A DNA stretch of 64,000 bases from Ailanthus altissimus (taxonomy: Eukaryota; Streptophyta; Magnoliopsida; Sapindales; Simaroubaceae). Under the pieces are notes generated by a model. That model was not told the DNA's origin, did not search any database, and was given only the letters and a program-made list of their open reading frames with translations. The stretch spans positions 11,742,501 through 11,806,500 of the forward strand of contig OX327684.1 of NCBI GenBank assembly GCA_946807835.1, read 5' to 3'. This document shows positions 37,080-48,347 of the stretch, one piece after another. The translations under genes and the position numbers were made by a program. The stretch's first letter is position 1; each line of letters starts with the position of its first letter.

Positions 37080-37925
37080 TGATGTGCATCATAACAATTC
37101 TAAATCAACTCAAGAAGGTGAGTTGAGCATAAAAGAGACTTTAGATGGACCAATAACAAAAGCTAAGGCCAAACAGCTTCAAAGGGCCATAAGTAGTTAA
37201 ATTGGAGCTATTAAAGCTTCTATGGGCTTGGAATCTTGCGATCTGAATGAAAATTGACCAAAAGTGTTTATTTGTCTTCAATTAGAGCTTGGGACGTGAT
37301 TTAGAGGCTGTTGGCAACTTTATGCTTAAAAAGGCAAATGAGAGTCTTATTTGCATGCTATTAGGTTTCAGTTGCTTCTTTTGGACCTATTTTTATTATT
37401 TTGCTTATCTCTCTCTATTTTTATGTATTGGGCCTTTTTAAAACATGTTTAGTTTAGTTTTAAGTTTTCAAGTCAATTTTGGCTTATTTGAGTTATTTTA
37501 GGCCTTTTAAGCCAAATAGGTAAATTTAAGGTTTTTCCTTATTATGTAAGCCTATATAAGGCATCTTAAACTTCTTGTAGAGACAATTGCCTCATTCTTA
37601 AATTTTATGCATGAAAAAGAAGAATTTTTTCTCTCTAAAAAATTATCTTCTCAAGTTTTCAGCTCTTAAAGATAGGTACTGACTTATCACTCTTTGATCA
37701 CCAAGAGTGTGGCGTCAAAATCCTAAATTGAACCTTGTGGCATCCCTTGACTTATCAAGACTTCTTTTTAGTTCTATCCTCAATCTGATTTACCATTTAT
37801 TTGTTATAATTCAGCCTAAACACTTAAAGAAATGACCAACAAAAATCATACAGCAACCTTATCTTAAAAATTAGTCTTTGTTTTTTTTATTCTGAATAAT
37901 CCATTTTGAAGATCAAGGCATATCA
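37080..37925 (+). repeat. A2 5' LTR (long A subtype)
   Basis: 846 bp, TGATGTGCATCAT to GGCATATCA. It has an extra segment of about 120 bp shortly before the 3' end that the 707-709-bp A LTRs lack; A4 shares it. Confidence 0.93.
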
Positions 37926-38286
37926 TTTTGGTATCAGAGCATAGGATTTCAGTGTGCAAACTGAAGTTTCAACCATTGAAGGTCTCTTGTTGTTTTTGTT
38001 TTATATAATATTGTAGGGTTATTCACTAGGCTGGGTCTTTAATATTTGAGGTTAGTAGTTTCTGAATTGCAACTCTGTAGCATTAAAATTAATTCTTAGT
38101 AGTTTGTGGACTGGAGATGATTTGATTGAGTTGAGTTGTTCCTGAACCTAGAAATTTTGAATTTGAGTCAATTGTGGTATCTGATTTTATTTATTGAATT
38201 GGTGAAAATTCAGTTTGAGAAGTGTGTTTTAGCTACTATTTTGTGTTGTTCATTGTTCATACGTGTTTGGGGTTTTTGTTAATAAT

Positions 38287-41154
38287 GGCTTAAGATGATG
38301 CAAATAGAGTACTAAAAGGATTGAGTTTAGAATAAGCTCAACTCATGGGCTTACAATGAGCTCATGATGAATTTCGAGGTGAGATTACTGAAATTCATGG
38401 ACAACTCGCTGTAATTATAGAAATGATGCAAATAAATACTTTGCAACCCCAACAAAGGCAGGTAGAGCGTAGGGTACCTCAGAATGACCTAGATGATGCT
38501 GGCGATGAGCCAAATAGGGATGATGAGGCTGAAGATAGGAGTAGGATAAGGAGGCAGCAAAATGACCCTACTAGTGGTATCAAACTTAATATACCACCAT
38601 TTAGAGGTACTAGTTCTCCCGAGGAGTATCTTGAATGGGTTTAAAAGGTAGAAAGAGTGTTTGATTAGCATAAGTACCCTGAGGCAAAGAAGTGTAAGGT
38701 AGCAGCACTTGAATTTACCGATTATGCACTTTTGTGGTGGGAAAACTTAAAAGCTCAGCAAAGAAGGGATGAAGAAGAAGAAGTTACTAGTTTACCACTT
38801 ATGAAAAGATTAATGAAGAAGAGATTTATTTTGGATTACTATAAACAAGAATTATACATCAAACTCCAGAATTTACGACAAGGTTCTTTGAGTGTAGAAG
38901 AGTTTGTGAAAGAATTTAAGTTGTTACTGATTCTTTGTGATTTGAATGAACCTCGAGAGCAAACAATAGCTAGATTTCTTGATGGATTAAGGAGAGACAT
39001 AGCTAATGTTGTTGAGTTACGACCATTCATATTTCTTGAGGATGTCATAAAACTTGTAACTAAAGTAGAAAGACAACAGAAAAGAAGGGGTATCCATATA
39101 AGGTCAACTCCATCAAGTAATACAAAGGTTGTTTCTTCACCTTTCCGAACATGGAACACACCTAAACGGGATGAAAAAGTGAAGTTCAGCAAGGGGAGTG
39201 CTAGTTCAGGTTCTTTGAAGGAAAAAAAGAAGGTATTTAAACCTCAACTTCCCAGGAAGGCTCGAGACATCAAGTGTTTCAAGTGCTTGAGAAATGGGCA
39301 TATTGGTTCTAAATGTCCAAATACAAGGGGGATGGTTCTACATGGGAAGCATGGAGAGATTGTAAGTGAAGATGAGGCTGAAATGGAAGAGGAATCTGAA
39401 GTAGAAGTGACTGAACAAGAAGAGAATCTTGAGCCAATAGAGGAAAATTTATTAGTAATTCAAAGAATTTTGAGTGCTGAAGTTGATATTGGTTTGGAAC
39501 AGCGCAAAAACATCTTTCATACAAGATGTCAAATCCGAGATAAGGTTTGTGCTATGATCATTGATAATGGTAGTTGTACCAATGTTGCATCCACTACTTT
39601 AGTGGAGAAACTAGGATTAACTACTGTTCCACATCCAAAATTATACAAATTGCATTGGCTTAATGACAAGGGGGAGATTCGGGTTATAAAATAGGTTTGT
39701 GTTCCGTTCTCCATTAAAACCTTTCAATATGAGGTTTTATGTGATGTGGTTCCTATGACGGCTAGTTATGTGTTATTAGGACGTCCATGGCAATTTGATA
39801 ATAATGTGACTTATAATGGGCGAAGGAACACTTATTCATTTGTGCTGAATGGGAGGAAGGTGAATTTAATGCCTTTGAGTTCTCAACAAGTTAGAGAAGA
39901 TTAGTTGCAAAATTAAAGGAAGATGGTGGAATCTGTAAAGGGCTAATGTTAGCCAAAAAAGGAGATATTAAGCAAGCACTAACTTCTGTGGGGGTTGTTT
40001 TCATGGCTTATGCAAAGCCTTTATTGCAAGTGGAGGGTCTGGACTTTTCAAGGCAGGTTGTAGAGTTGCTTAAAGAGTTCAAAGATGTATTTCCAGAAGA
40101 GCTGCCATTGGGATTACCACCAATTCGAGGGATAGAGCATCAAATTGATTTGGTGCTTAGAGCTTCAGTTCCTAATAGACCAACATATAGATGTAATCCG
40201 GAAGAAGCAAAGGAGATCCAAAGGCAAGTTGGTGAGCTCTTAGAGATGAGCTATGTGCATGAGTCACTTAGTCCTTATTCTGTACCTACTTTGCTTGTTC
40301 TAAAGAAGGATGGTACCATAAAAATATGTATGGACAGCCGAGCTATCAACAAGATAACGGTTAAGTATCGATTCCCTATTTCTAGACTTGATGATATGCT
40401 TGATGAATTGCATGGTGTTATTTATTTTTCTAAAATTGATTTAATGAGTGGATATCACCAAATTAGGAGAAAGAAGGTGATGAATGGAAAACAGCCTTTA
40501 AAACTAAGCATGGATTGTATGAGTGGATGGTGATGTCGTTTGGGCTTTCTAATGCACCTAGTACATTTATGAGATTTATGAACTATGTTTTGAGGAAGTT
40601 TATTTGGTTGTTTGGTGTAGTCTATTTTGATGATATCTTGATCTACAGTAAAACTTTTGATGATCATATGAAACAGCTTATGGCTGTATTTGAGATCTTG
40701 CATGATACTAAGTTGTATGAAAACCTAAAGAAGTGTTATTTCTGCCAAGATGGTGTTATCTTTTTGGGGCATATTGTTTCTAGTAGTGGATTTAAGGTTG
40801 ATGAGGAGAAGTTTAAGGCAATTCGTGATTGGCCTAAACCTACTGATGTTGCTGATGTGAGAAGTTTTAATGGTTTAGCCTCTTTTTATAGGCGATTTAT
40901 TAAAGACTTTAGTTCTATTGTTGTGCCTATGACAGTGTTTGAAAAAGGGGAATGAGTTTAGGTGGAATGAGAATGTACAAAATGCATTTAAGTTGATTAA
41001 AGAACAATTATGTTCTGCTCCTGTTTTAACACTTCCTGATTTTGCTAAAACATTTGAAATAGAGTGTAATGCTTCAAGGCTTGGTATTGGGGCTGTTTTG
41101 ATGCAAGAAAAGTGGCCAATTGCATTCTTTAGTGAGAAGCTGAATGGGGCACAT
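38287..41154 (+). pseudogene. A2 Gag-Pol remnant
   Basis: Gag opens ATG GCT TAA (38287), so the third codon is a stop. Gag and protease frames run 38423-39694 with an interrupting stop at 38641 and a weakened knuckle CFKCLRNGHIGSKC. Protease [12 protein letters not shown] is kept (near 39556). RT spans 39946-40533 and 40515-40955 with a frameshift near 40470; [12 protein letters not shown] is intact. RNase H (40939-41154) has [10 protein letters not shown] where ECDASG is expected, losing a catalytic Asp. Confidence 0.9.
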
Positions 41155-41863
41155 TGATGTGCATCATGAAGGTTCTAAATCAACTCAAGAAGGCGAGCTA
41201 AACGTAAAGGAGATTTCAGATGGTCCAATAACAAGGGCTAAGGCTAAACAGCTTCAAAGGGCCATAAGTAGTCAAATTGGAGCTATTGAGGCTTCTATGG
41301 GATTAGAAGCTTGCGATCTGAATGGAAATGAGTTAAATGTGTTTATTTGTCTTCATTTAGAGATTGGGACGTGATTTAAAGATGTTTGGTGACGTTGGGC
41401 TTAAAGCAGCAGCTAAGGGCCTTCTTTCCATGCTATTGGGCTTTATTTACTTCTTTTGTTGCTATTTTTATGTATTTGGGCCTTTCTTGAACTTGTTTAG
41501 TTTTGTTTTAAAAATTGTTAAGTCATATTGGGCTTATTTTGGGCTTTTTAAGTTTATTAGGTAATATTAGGGTTTCCCCTCATTTTGTAAGCCTATATAA
41601 GGCATGTTTAAGTCTTATAGAGGCAGTTGCCTCATTTTGGAATTGGATGCACGAAAATAGAACTTTTCTCTCTCAAAATTGTCTTCTCAAGTTTTTCAAC
41701 TCTTGAAGATAGTTGCTGACTTATCACTCTTTGATCACAAAGAGTGTGGCGTCAAAACCCTAAATTGATTCTTGTGGCGTCCATACGACTTATCAAGGTA
41801 TCTATTTAGTTCTATCCTCCATCAAATTTACCATTTAATTTTGTTATAAATCAAGGCACATCA
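41155..41863 (+). repeat. A3 5' LTR (short A subtype)
   Basis: 709 bp, TGATGTGCATCATGAAGG to GGCACATCA, very similar to the A1 LTRs. Positions 41155-41374 stay open in the tail frame ([15 protein letters not shown]). Confidence 0.95.
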
Positions 41864-42221
41864 TCTGGTATCAAAGCATAGGATTTCAGTGTGCAAACTG
41901 AAGTTTCAGCTATTGAAGGTGTCATACTATTTTTTGTGTTATATAATTTCGTGGGGTTATTATCAGGTTGGGTCTCTAATATTTGAGGTTAGTAGTTGAA
42001 TTGCAACTCAAAAGCATTAAAATTAATTCTTAGTAGTTTGTGAAATAGAGATGAGTTGGCTGAATTAAATTGTTCATGAACCTGGAAATTTGGAATTTGA
42101 GTAAATTGTTGCTATCTGATTTTATTTACTGAATTGGTGAAAAATTCAGTTTGAGAAGAGTGTTTTAGCTACTGGTTGTGTTGTCCATTGTTCATACTTG
42201 TTTAGGGTTTTTTTGTTAATA

Positions 42222-42976
42222 ATGGCTGACGATGATGCAAGTAGAGTACTAAAGGGATTGAGTTTAGAACAAGCTCAACTCATGAGCTTACAACGAGCTC
42301 ATGATGAATTTCGAGGTGAGATTACTGAAATTCGTGGACAACTCGCTGCAATTATAGAAATGATGCAAAGAAATACTTTTCAACCCCAACAAAGACAGGT
42401 AGGGCGTAGGGTACCTCGAAATGACCTAAGGGATGCTGGAGATGAGCCAAATAGGGATGATGAGGCTGAAGATAGTAGTAGGATAAGGAGGCAGCAAAAT
42501 GACCCTACTAGTGGTATCAAACTTAATATACCACCATTTAGAGGTACTAGTTCTCCCGAGGAGTATCTTGAATGGGTTTAAAAGGTTGAAAGAGTGTTTG
42601 ATTAGCATAAGTACCCTGAGGCAAAGAAGTGTAAGGTAGCAGCACTTGAATTTACCGATTACGCACTTTTGTGGTGGGAAAACTTAAAAGCTCAGCGAAG
42701 AAGGGATGACGAAGAAGAAGTTACAAGCTGGCCACTTATGAAAAGATTAATAAAGAAGAGATTTGTTCCGGATTACTATAAACAAGAATTATACATCAAA
42801 CTCCAGACTTTGCAGCAAGGTTCCTTGAGTGTGGAGGAGTATGTGAAAGAATTTGAGCTATTGCTGATTCGCTGTGATTTGAATGAACCTCAAGAGCAAA
42901 CAATAGCTAGATTCCTTGATGGATTGAAGAGGGACATAGCTAATGTTGTTGAGTTACAGCCCTTCATATTTCCTGA
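42222..42976 (+). pseudogene. A3 gag, truncated
   Basis: MADDDASRVLKGLSLEQAQ, RGEITEIRGQLAAIIEMMQ, IPPFRGTSSPEEYLEWV, a stop at 42579-42581, another at 42603, then YALLWWENLKAQRRRD and SLSVEEYVKEFELLLIRCD. It shows the unmutated reading at both sites where A1 gag is damaged (SSRIRRQQND and KEFELL). Confidence 0.9.
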
Positions 42977-43212
42977 GGGAAAAAGTTACCTCCTAAGCTC
43001 AAGGATCCCAGGAGATTTACCATGCCCTTAGTTAAAGCTCTATGCGATCTAGGAGTGAGTGTCAATCTCATGCCCTTCTCCATCTACAATAAGTTAAATT
43101 TAAAAGAAGCGAAACCGATCAATATCACACTTCAGCTTGCTGATCGATTTCTCGCCTACTCGAAAGGAATTATAGAGGACGTGCTAGTAAAGTTGGAATA
43201 ATTCATCTTCCC

Positions 43213-43433
43213 TACAAACAATGCTGCACAGCCTATATGCATACAAGAGTAAGAACTTACACATAAGCTTAGAGGGACACATGAGGCATTTGGACTTGGA
43301 AGGGCTCAAGTTCAACAATCACATGATCCATTAAGTTTGCCAAATGGGCCATCACAAGTCTTTAGAGCCAAGCAATTTAAAGAAGCATTAAATGAGCCGA
43401 TTAAACAAGTTTGTGACCTGACAAACACATGCA
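43213..43433 (+). repeat. C1 5' LTR fragment
   Basis: First 220 bp of a C LTR (TACAAACAATGCTGCACAGCC for the canonical TGATGCAAACGATGCTACACAGCC). It stops at CAAACACATGC and is followed by F-type DNA. Confidence 0.82.
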
Positions 43434-43521
43434 ATTTAAAGAGAATAAGGTGAAATTTGTTACCCAAGATGTGGATGCCAAAAGAGAGGAAGCCTAAGAA
43501 GCTTATATACAAGGATGCTTC

Positions 43522-44458
43522 TAATGCAAATGACACTGCACAGCCTATATGCATATAAGAGTAAGAACTCACACGTGAGCTTAAAGGGCTCATGAGACAT
43601 GTGGGCTTGGAAGGGCTCAAGTCTAGCAATCACGTGATCCATTAAGTTTGCCAAATAGGCCAATCACAAGACTTAGAGCTAAACAATTTAAAGAAGCATT
43701 AAATGGACTAATTTAACAAGTTTGTGAGATGAAAAACACATGGAGGCCTGCCATAAGTTCAAATCAATTTTACATATGTCCAAATCAAATTCAAGGAAGC
43801 CTAATCACTTTGATTAAAGCAGATTTTCTGAAGATTTGATTCTAAAAGGCCAAAAAATCACTTTTCTTTCAAATTCAAGAAATAGGAACATGTTAGTTCA
43901 ATTAGTAAAGTAATATATTTATATTTTGTAATTGCAATTATTGTGTTAGTTGTAATTTTGGACTTTTGGGTAGGTGGGTAGTTGTAAGTTTGTTGTGATA
44001 TGTTTGAATTTTATTGTGTTAGTTGTAATTATGAATTTTTGAGTAAGAGGGTAGTTGTAAGTTTTGACTTTAAATAAGAGGGTAGTTGTAAGTTTAAAAT
44101 TTATGTTTGAAAGTTGTAACTTAACATCCCATATGATCTCTATAAATACCATGGGGATTGAGAGTGAAGACAGAATTAAGAAAATCAAAATTGAGAATTT
44201 TTGTGTTCTGCTTTCATTCTTGAAAGAGCTTGAACCTATCAAGATTATTCTTGTGTTATTCAAACAACGGGACTTATCACCTTGATTCTTGAGTGTTCTT
44301 GGGTTTTTTGGTTTGGCGTCACCTATCCAGCCATAGTCTTGGTTCTTAGTTTGCTAAATAAAGGGTCAAGACTCATCAAACTTGTGTCTTAAAGATCTTG
44401 GGTTCAATTCTACATTTTTGTATTGGGTTTCGTCACATTGTTGGCCAGGTTCATATCA
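43522..44458 (+). repeat. C-family LTR (copy b), PBS deleted
   Basis: 937 bp, TAATGCAAATGACACTGC to GGTTCATATCA; TATA-like TCTCTATAAATACC near 44128. The following sequence, AAGCTTTGG, lacks the ATTGGTATTA seen after copy c, so the primer site is gone. Confidence 0.9.
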
Positions 44459-45238
44459 AAGCTTTGGTTTCAAGGCAATTTTGAATTATCCCTTTAATTA
44501 TTTTATTATTTCATTGAATCTTGCATAAATTGTTTTGGTTAAAACAAAAACCTAATCGTGGCCACATTCTATCTTGAAAACTCTAATTTGTTATAAATTC
44601 GTATTTTTTATTTCTAGTTTCTAATATTATAAAAAAAAAAAGAAACAAAAACAAAATAAATTAAACAGGAATAAAAAGAAAAGGAAGCCAGAAAAGTGTT
44701 ACAAATTTATCTTCATCGAAATTTTGAATCTTGATCCGTCTTTCAACAATTTAAAACCACTTTGCCAACTTGATTGTTATATCAATTTCTTAAGGATTGC
44801 TACTTTAATCTTGTGACTTGTCTCCCTTACTTCTCATCTTGAATTACCACTTGAATCTAGATTGTTCTTGAGTCTGATTAAGAGTGAAAAGAAGACACGC
44901 GAATAAAAAGAGGCAAGAGTGGTAAGAACATAAGAGAGTAAAATCCGTTTGAGTGCTAAACACAAAAGTGAGTGAATGTTTTTGAGTGAAACACGTGAGG
45001 GAGTGCTTGTGGGGCCCTTAACTGTGCTTTTGTAAATTATAAATATGTTACACAATTAAGAAAAAAACTCAACCGAAGAGGTACAATAACCAACCAAGCC
45101 TAATCTACAGCTGTAAGCGTTGTTGGGCAAGATGAGATGGATGATGAAGACAAATTTGAGCAAATTCATGAGAGGATGGATAGGTTGAAAAATAGGGGGT
45201 AGCATCAAAACACTTCCAATAGGCAACCACCTAGGAGA

Positions 45239-46995
45239 GTGCAACCAAGGGTACAATGGGAAGCAGTTGAAGATGAAGAGGAGTTAGATGAACTGGATGA
45301 ATCACCAATGAACCAAGGCATATTTAGGTGTGGATATGGAGATATAGACACTAGAAGGGGAAGACCTATGTGGGATGATGACTTGGGAAGCATTAAGGTG
45401 AAGATTCCACCATTTCAAGGTAAAAATAACCCAATGGCATATCTGAATGGGGTAGTCCTAAAATATTCCACTTACGATAAAGAATTGTATGCATTATTTT
45501 GAACTCTAGAGACTTGGCAGCTCTATCTATGGCTAAAAGAGTTTCTTATTCATACAGATCATGAATCTTTGAAGCATTTAAAGGGCTACAGCATAAGATG
45601 AGCAGGCGCAATGCCAGTTAGATGGATTTCATTGAAACATTCCCCTATGTGATCAAATGTAAACAAGGTAAAGAAAATATAGTTGCCAATGCAATATCAC
45701 ACAGGTATGCTTTGCTTTCAACCTTGATGCTAAATTGTTTGGATTTAATTACATTAAGATATTATATGCAAACGATTCTGATTTTGGTGACTTGTTTAAA
45801 ATTTGCACTAAAAGGGCGAGTGGAAAGTTCTATTTACATGATGATTTTCTGTTTCGAGAAAATAAATTATGTGTTCCACATTCATCCTTGTGTGAATTAT
45901 TTGTTCAGGAAGCACATGGTGCTAGTTTGATGGGTCTTTTCGGGGTAGCAAAGACTTTAGGTGTATTGCATGAGCATTCCTTTTGGCCGCACATAAAATG
46001 TGACGTAGAGAGGATTTGTGCGAGATGCATTACTTGTAGGCAAGCTAAGTCTAGGCATCAACCACATGAGTTGTACACACCCCTCCCTATTCCTAATGCA
46101 CCTTGGGTCGATGTTTCTATGAATTTTGTTTTAGGCTTACCTAGGACTAGGAGGGGGAGAGACTCAGTTTTTGTTGTTGTTGATAGATTCTCTAAGGTGG
46201 CACATTTTATTGCATGCCATAAAACTGATGATGTATCACATATAACCAATTTATTTTTAAAGAAGATTGTTAGGTTGCATGGCATCCCCAAGAATATTGT
46301 TTTTTATCGGGACGCACGATTCTTAAGCTACTTCTGAAAGACTTTGTGGGGAAAGTTGAGAACTAAATTGTTATTCTCTACTACATGTCACCAACAAACT
46401 GATAGTCGAACTGAAGTAAGAAATAAGAATTTATCTACTTTGTTGCATGCTATGAAACAAAAAATTTCAAAACATGGGAAAATTGTTTGCTGTATGTTGA
46501 ATATGCTTATAATCGTTGTGTTAATTCTGCAACTAAGCTTTCACCGTTTGAGATTGTCTATGGGTTTAATGTATTGACTCCTTTTGATTTAACTCCTCTA
46601 AATTTGAGCGAACGTATTAACTTAGATGACAAGAAGAAAACTAATTTCATTAAGTAGATTCGTGAGAATGCAAAACAAAACATAAAACAGTGGACAGAGC
46701 AATATGTTAAACAAGCCAATAAGGGACGTAAGGAGATTGTCTATGAACCAAGAGATTGAGTTTGGCTGCATATGAGGAATGATCACTTTCTTGAGCAAAG
46801 ACATTCTAGACTCCTTCCTAGGATTGACAAGCTATTTTGAGTATTGGAATGCATCAATAACAATGCTTACAAAATTGAATTGCCTGGTGAGTATGGTGTT
46901 TGTACTAGCTTTATTGTTTTTGACTTCTCTTTTTTTGATATAGGTGATGATGCAAACAAAGATTTAAGGAAAAATCTTCTTAAAGAGGGGGAGAA
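45239..46995 (+). pseudogene. C1 Gag/RNase H fusion and integrase remnant
   Basis: Gag reads DDDLGSIKVKIPPFQGKNNP, then YLNGVV, and jumps at about 45450 into RNase H ([31 protein letters not shown]). Integrase spans 45735-46337 with HHCC-type [11 protein letters not shown] (46018 on) and the core [20 protein letters not shown]. The first catalytic Asp of the family (MDFV) is Asn and the second (SDRD) is Tyr. A stop at 46335-46337 and shifts follow. It ends LRKNLLKEGENDAN across the LTR start. Confidence 0.9.
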
Positions 46996-47869
46996 TGATG
47001 CAAACGATGCTACACAGCCTATACGCATACAAGAGAAAGAACTCACACATGGGCTTGGAGGGGCTTAAGTGCAACAATCACACGATCCATTAAGTTTTCC
47101 AAATGGGCCAATCACAAGTCTTAGAGCCAAGCAATTTAAAGAAGCATTCAATGAGCTGATTCAATAAGTTTGTGACATGGCAAACACATTGAGGCTAGGC
47201 AGAAGCCCAGATCCATTTTCAAATATGTCCAAATCAGATTCAAAGAAACCTAATCACTTTGATTAAGGCAAATTTTCTAGAGATTCGATTCTTGAAGGTC
47301 AGCAAATTACTTTTACTTCAAATTCAAGAATTAGGAACATGTTGGTTGAATTAGTAGATATTATATTTGAATTTTGTAATTGCAATTGTTGTGTTAATTG
47401 TAGACTTTTGGATATGTGGGTAGCTGTAAGTTTGATGTGATACGTTTGAATTTTATTATGTTAGTTGTAATTGTTGACTTTTAAGTAAGAAGGTAGTTGT
47501 AAGTTTAGACTTTGAGGGAGAGGGTATTTGTAAGTTTGAAATTTATAACTTGAAGTCCCATATGATCTTTATAAATACCATGAGAATTGAGAGTGAGAAT
47601 AGAATTCAGAAAATAAAAATTGAGAGTTTTTGTATTCTTGAAAGGACTTGAACTTATCAAGATTATTCTTGTGGCGTTTAAACAACTGGACTTACCACCT
47701 TGATTCTTGAATATTCTTGGGTTTCTTGGTGTGGCATCCCCTATCTAGTTGTTTCTTGGTTTGCTAAGTTAAGGGTCAAGACTCATCAAACTTTCATCTT
47801 GAAGATCTCAGAGTTCGATTTCATATTTTTGTGTTGGGTTTCATCACATTATTAGTGATGTTCATATCA
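46996..47869 (+). repeat. C1 3' LTR
   Basis: 874 bp, TGATGCAAACGATGC to GTTCATATCA. In one frame positions 47085-47168 read a GPITSLRAKQFKEAFNELIQ tail. Confidence 0.92.
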
Positions 47870-48347
47870 TTCCCCGTTGATTTTATCATCCTAGACATGG
47901 AATAAGACAAAACAATCTCCATCATCCTTGGAAGACCCTTTCTAGCCACAGGACATACGGTCATGATATTAAAAATAAAGAGATGACTATGAGAGTACAA
48001 GATGACACAGCAACATTCAAAGTCTTCAAAGAGATCAAATTGCCATCTAAGAATAAAGACTGATGTAGTATTGATATAGTGCACCTAAAGCCAAAAAGCT
48101 CAAAGACATATAGATATTGAATCCTCACATAAAAAAGAAGGCGTTAAGGCATAGGAAGAGAAGAAAAAGAAACAAGAAGCAACAATGTGATAAGTTGATC
48201 GAAGAGAATGGCACAAAAGAAATACTTTATTGGTCTTAGATTCAAGTCTTGCCAGATAAGCATGAAGAGAATAAGGTGAAAGTTGTTGCCCAAGATGTGG
48301 ACGCCAAAAGAGAGGAAGCCTAATAAGCTTATATACAAGGATGCTTC

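Larger units (their letters stand above)
37080..41154 (+). mobile_element. Ty3/gypsy element A2, 3' truncated
   Basis: 5' LTR 37080-37925 (846 bp, long A subtype), PBS TGGTATCAGAGC 37929-37940, gag through RNase H, then abrupt replacement at 41155 by the LTR of A3. It is inserted in the Athila-like integrase. The protein reads like A1 but with many lesions. Confidence 0.9.
41155..42976 (+). mobile_element. Ty3/gypsy element A3, 5' part only
   Basis: 5' LTR 41155-41863 (709 bp), PBS-like TGGTATCAAAGC, gag from MADDDASRV (42222). It ends in gag at about 42976, where sequence switches to an Athila-like protease. Its LTR abuts A2 RNase H, so it probably inserted into A2; the right end and TSD are lost. 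Confidence 0.88.
43213..47869 (+). mobile_element. Ty3/gypsy element C1 with rearranged 5' end
   Basis: Bounded by TSD TTCCC (43208-43212, 47870-47874). It contains a partial 5' LTR (43213-43433), 88 bp of F sequence, a second full LTR (43522-44458), gag fused to RNase H, integrase, the purine tract AAAGAGGGGGAGAA (46982-46995) and 3' LTR 46996-47869. Protease, RT and most of gag are deleted. Confidence 0.85.
42977..48347 (+). mobile_element. Athila-like remnant F, interrupted by element C1
   Basis: Protease N-part 42977-43212 (KLPPKLKDPRRFTMPLVKAL, CDLGVSVNLMPFSIYNKLN) and C-part 47870-48060 (FPVDFIILDM, IILGRPFLATGH) join exactly across the C1 insertion, which has TSD TTCCC. Further F sequence runs 48061-48347. 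F differs from the protease at 31445-31770, so it is a second Athila-type element. Confidence 0.85.
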
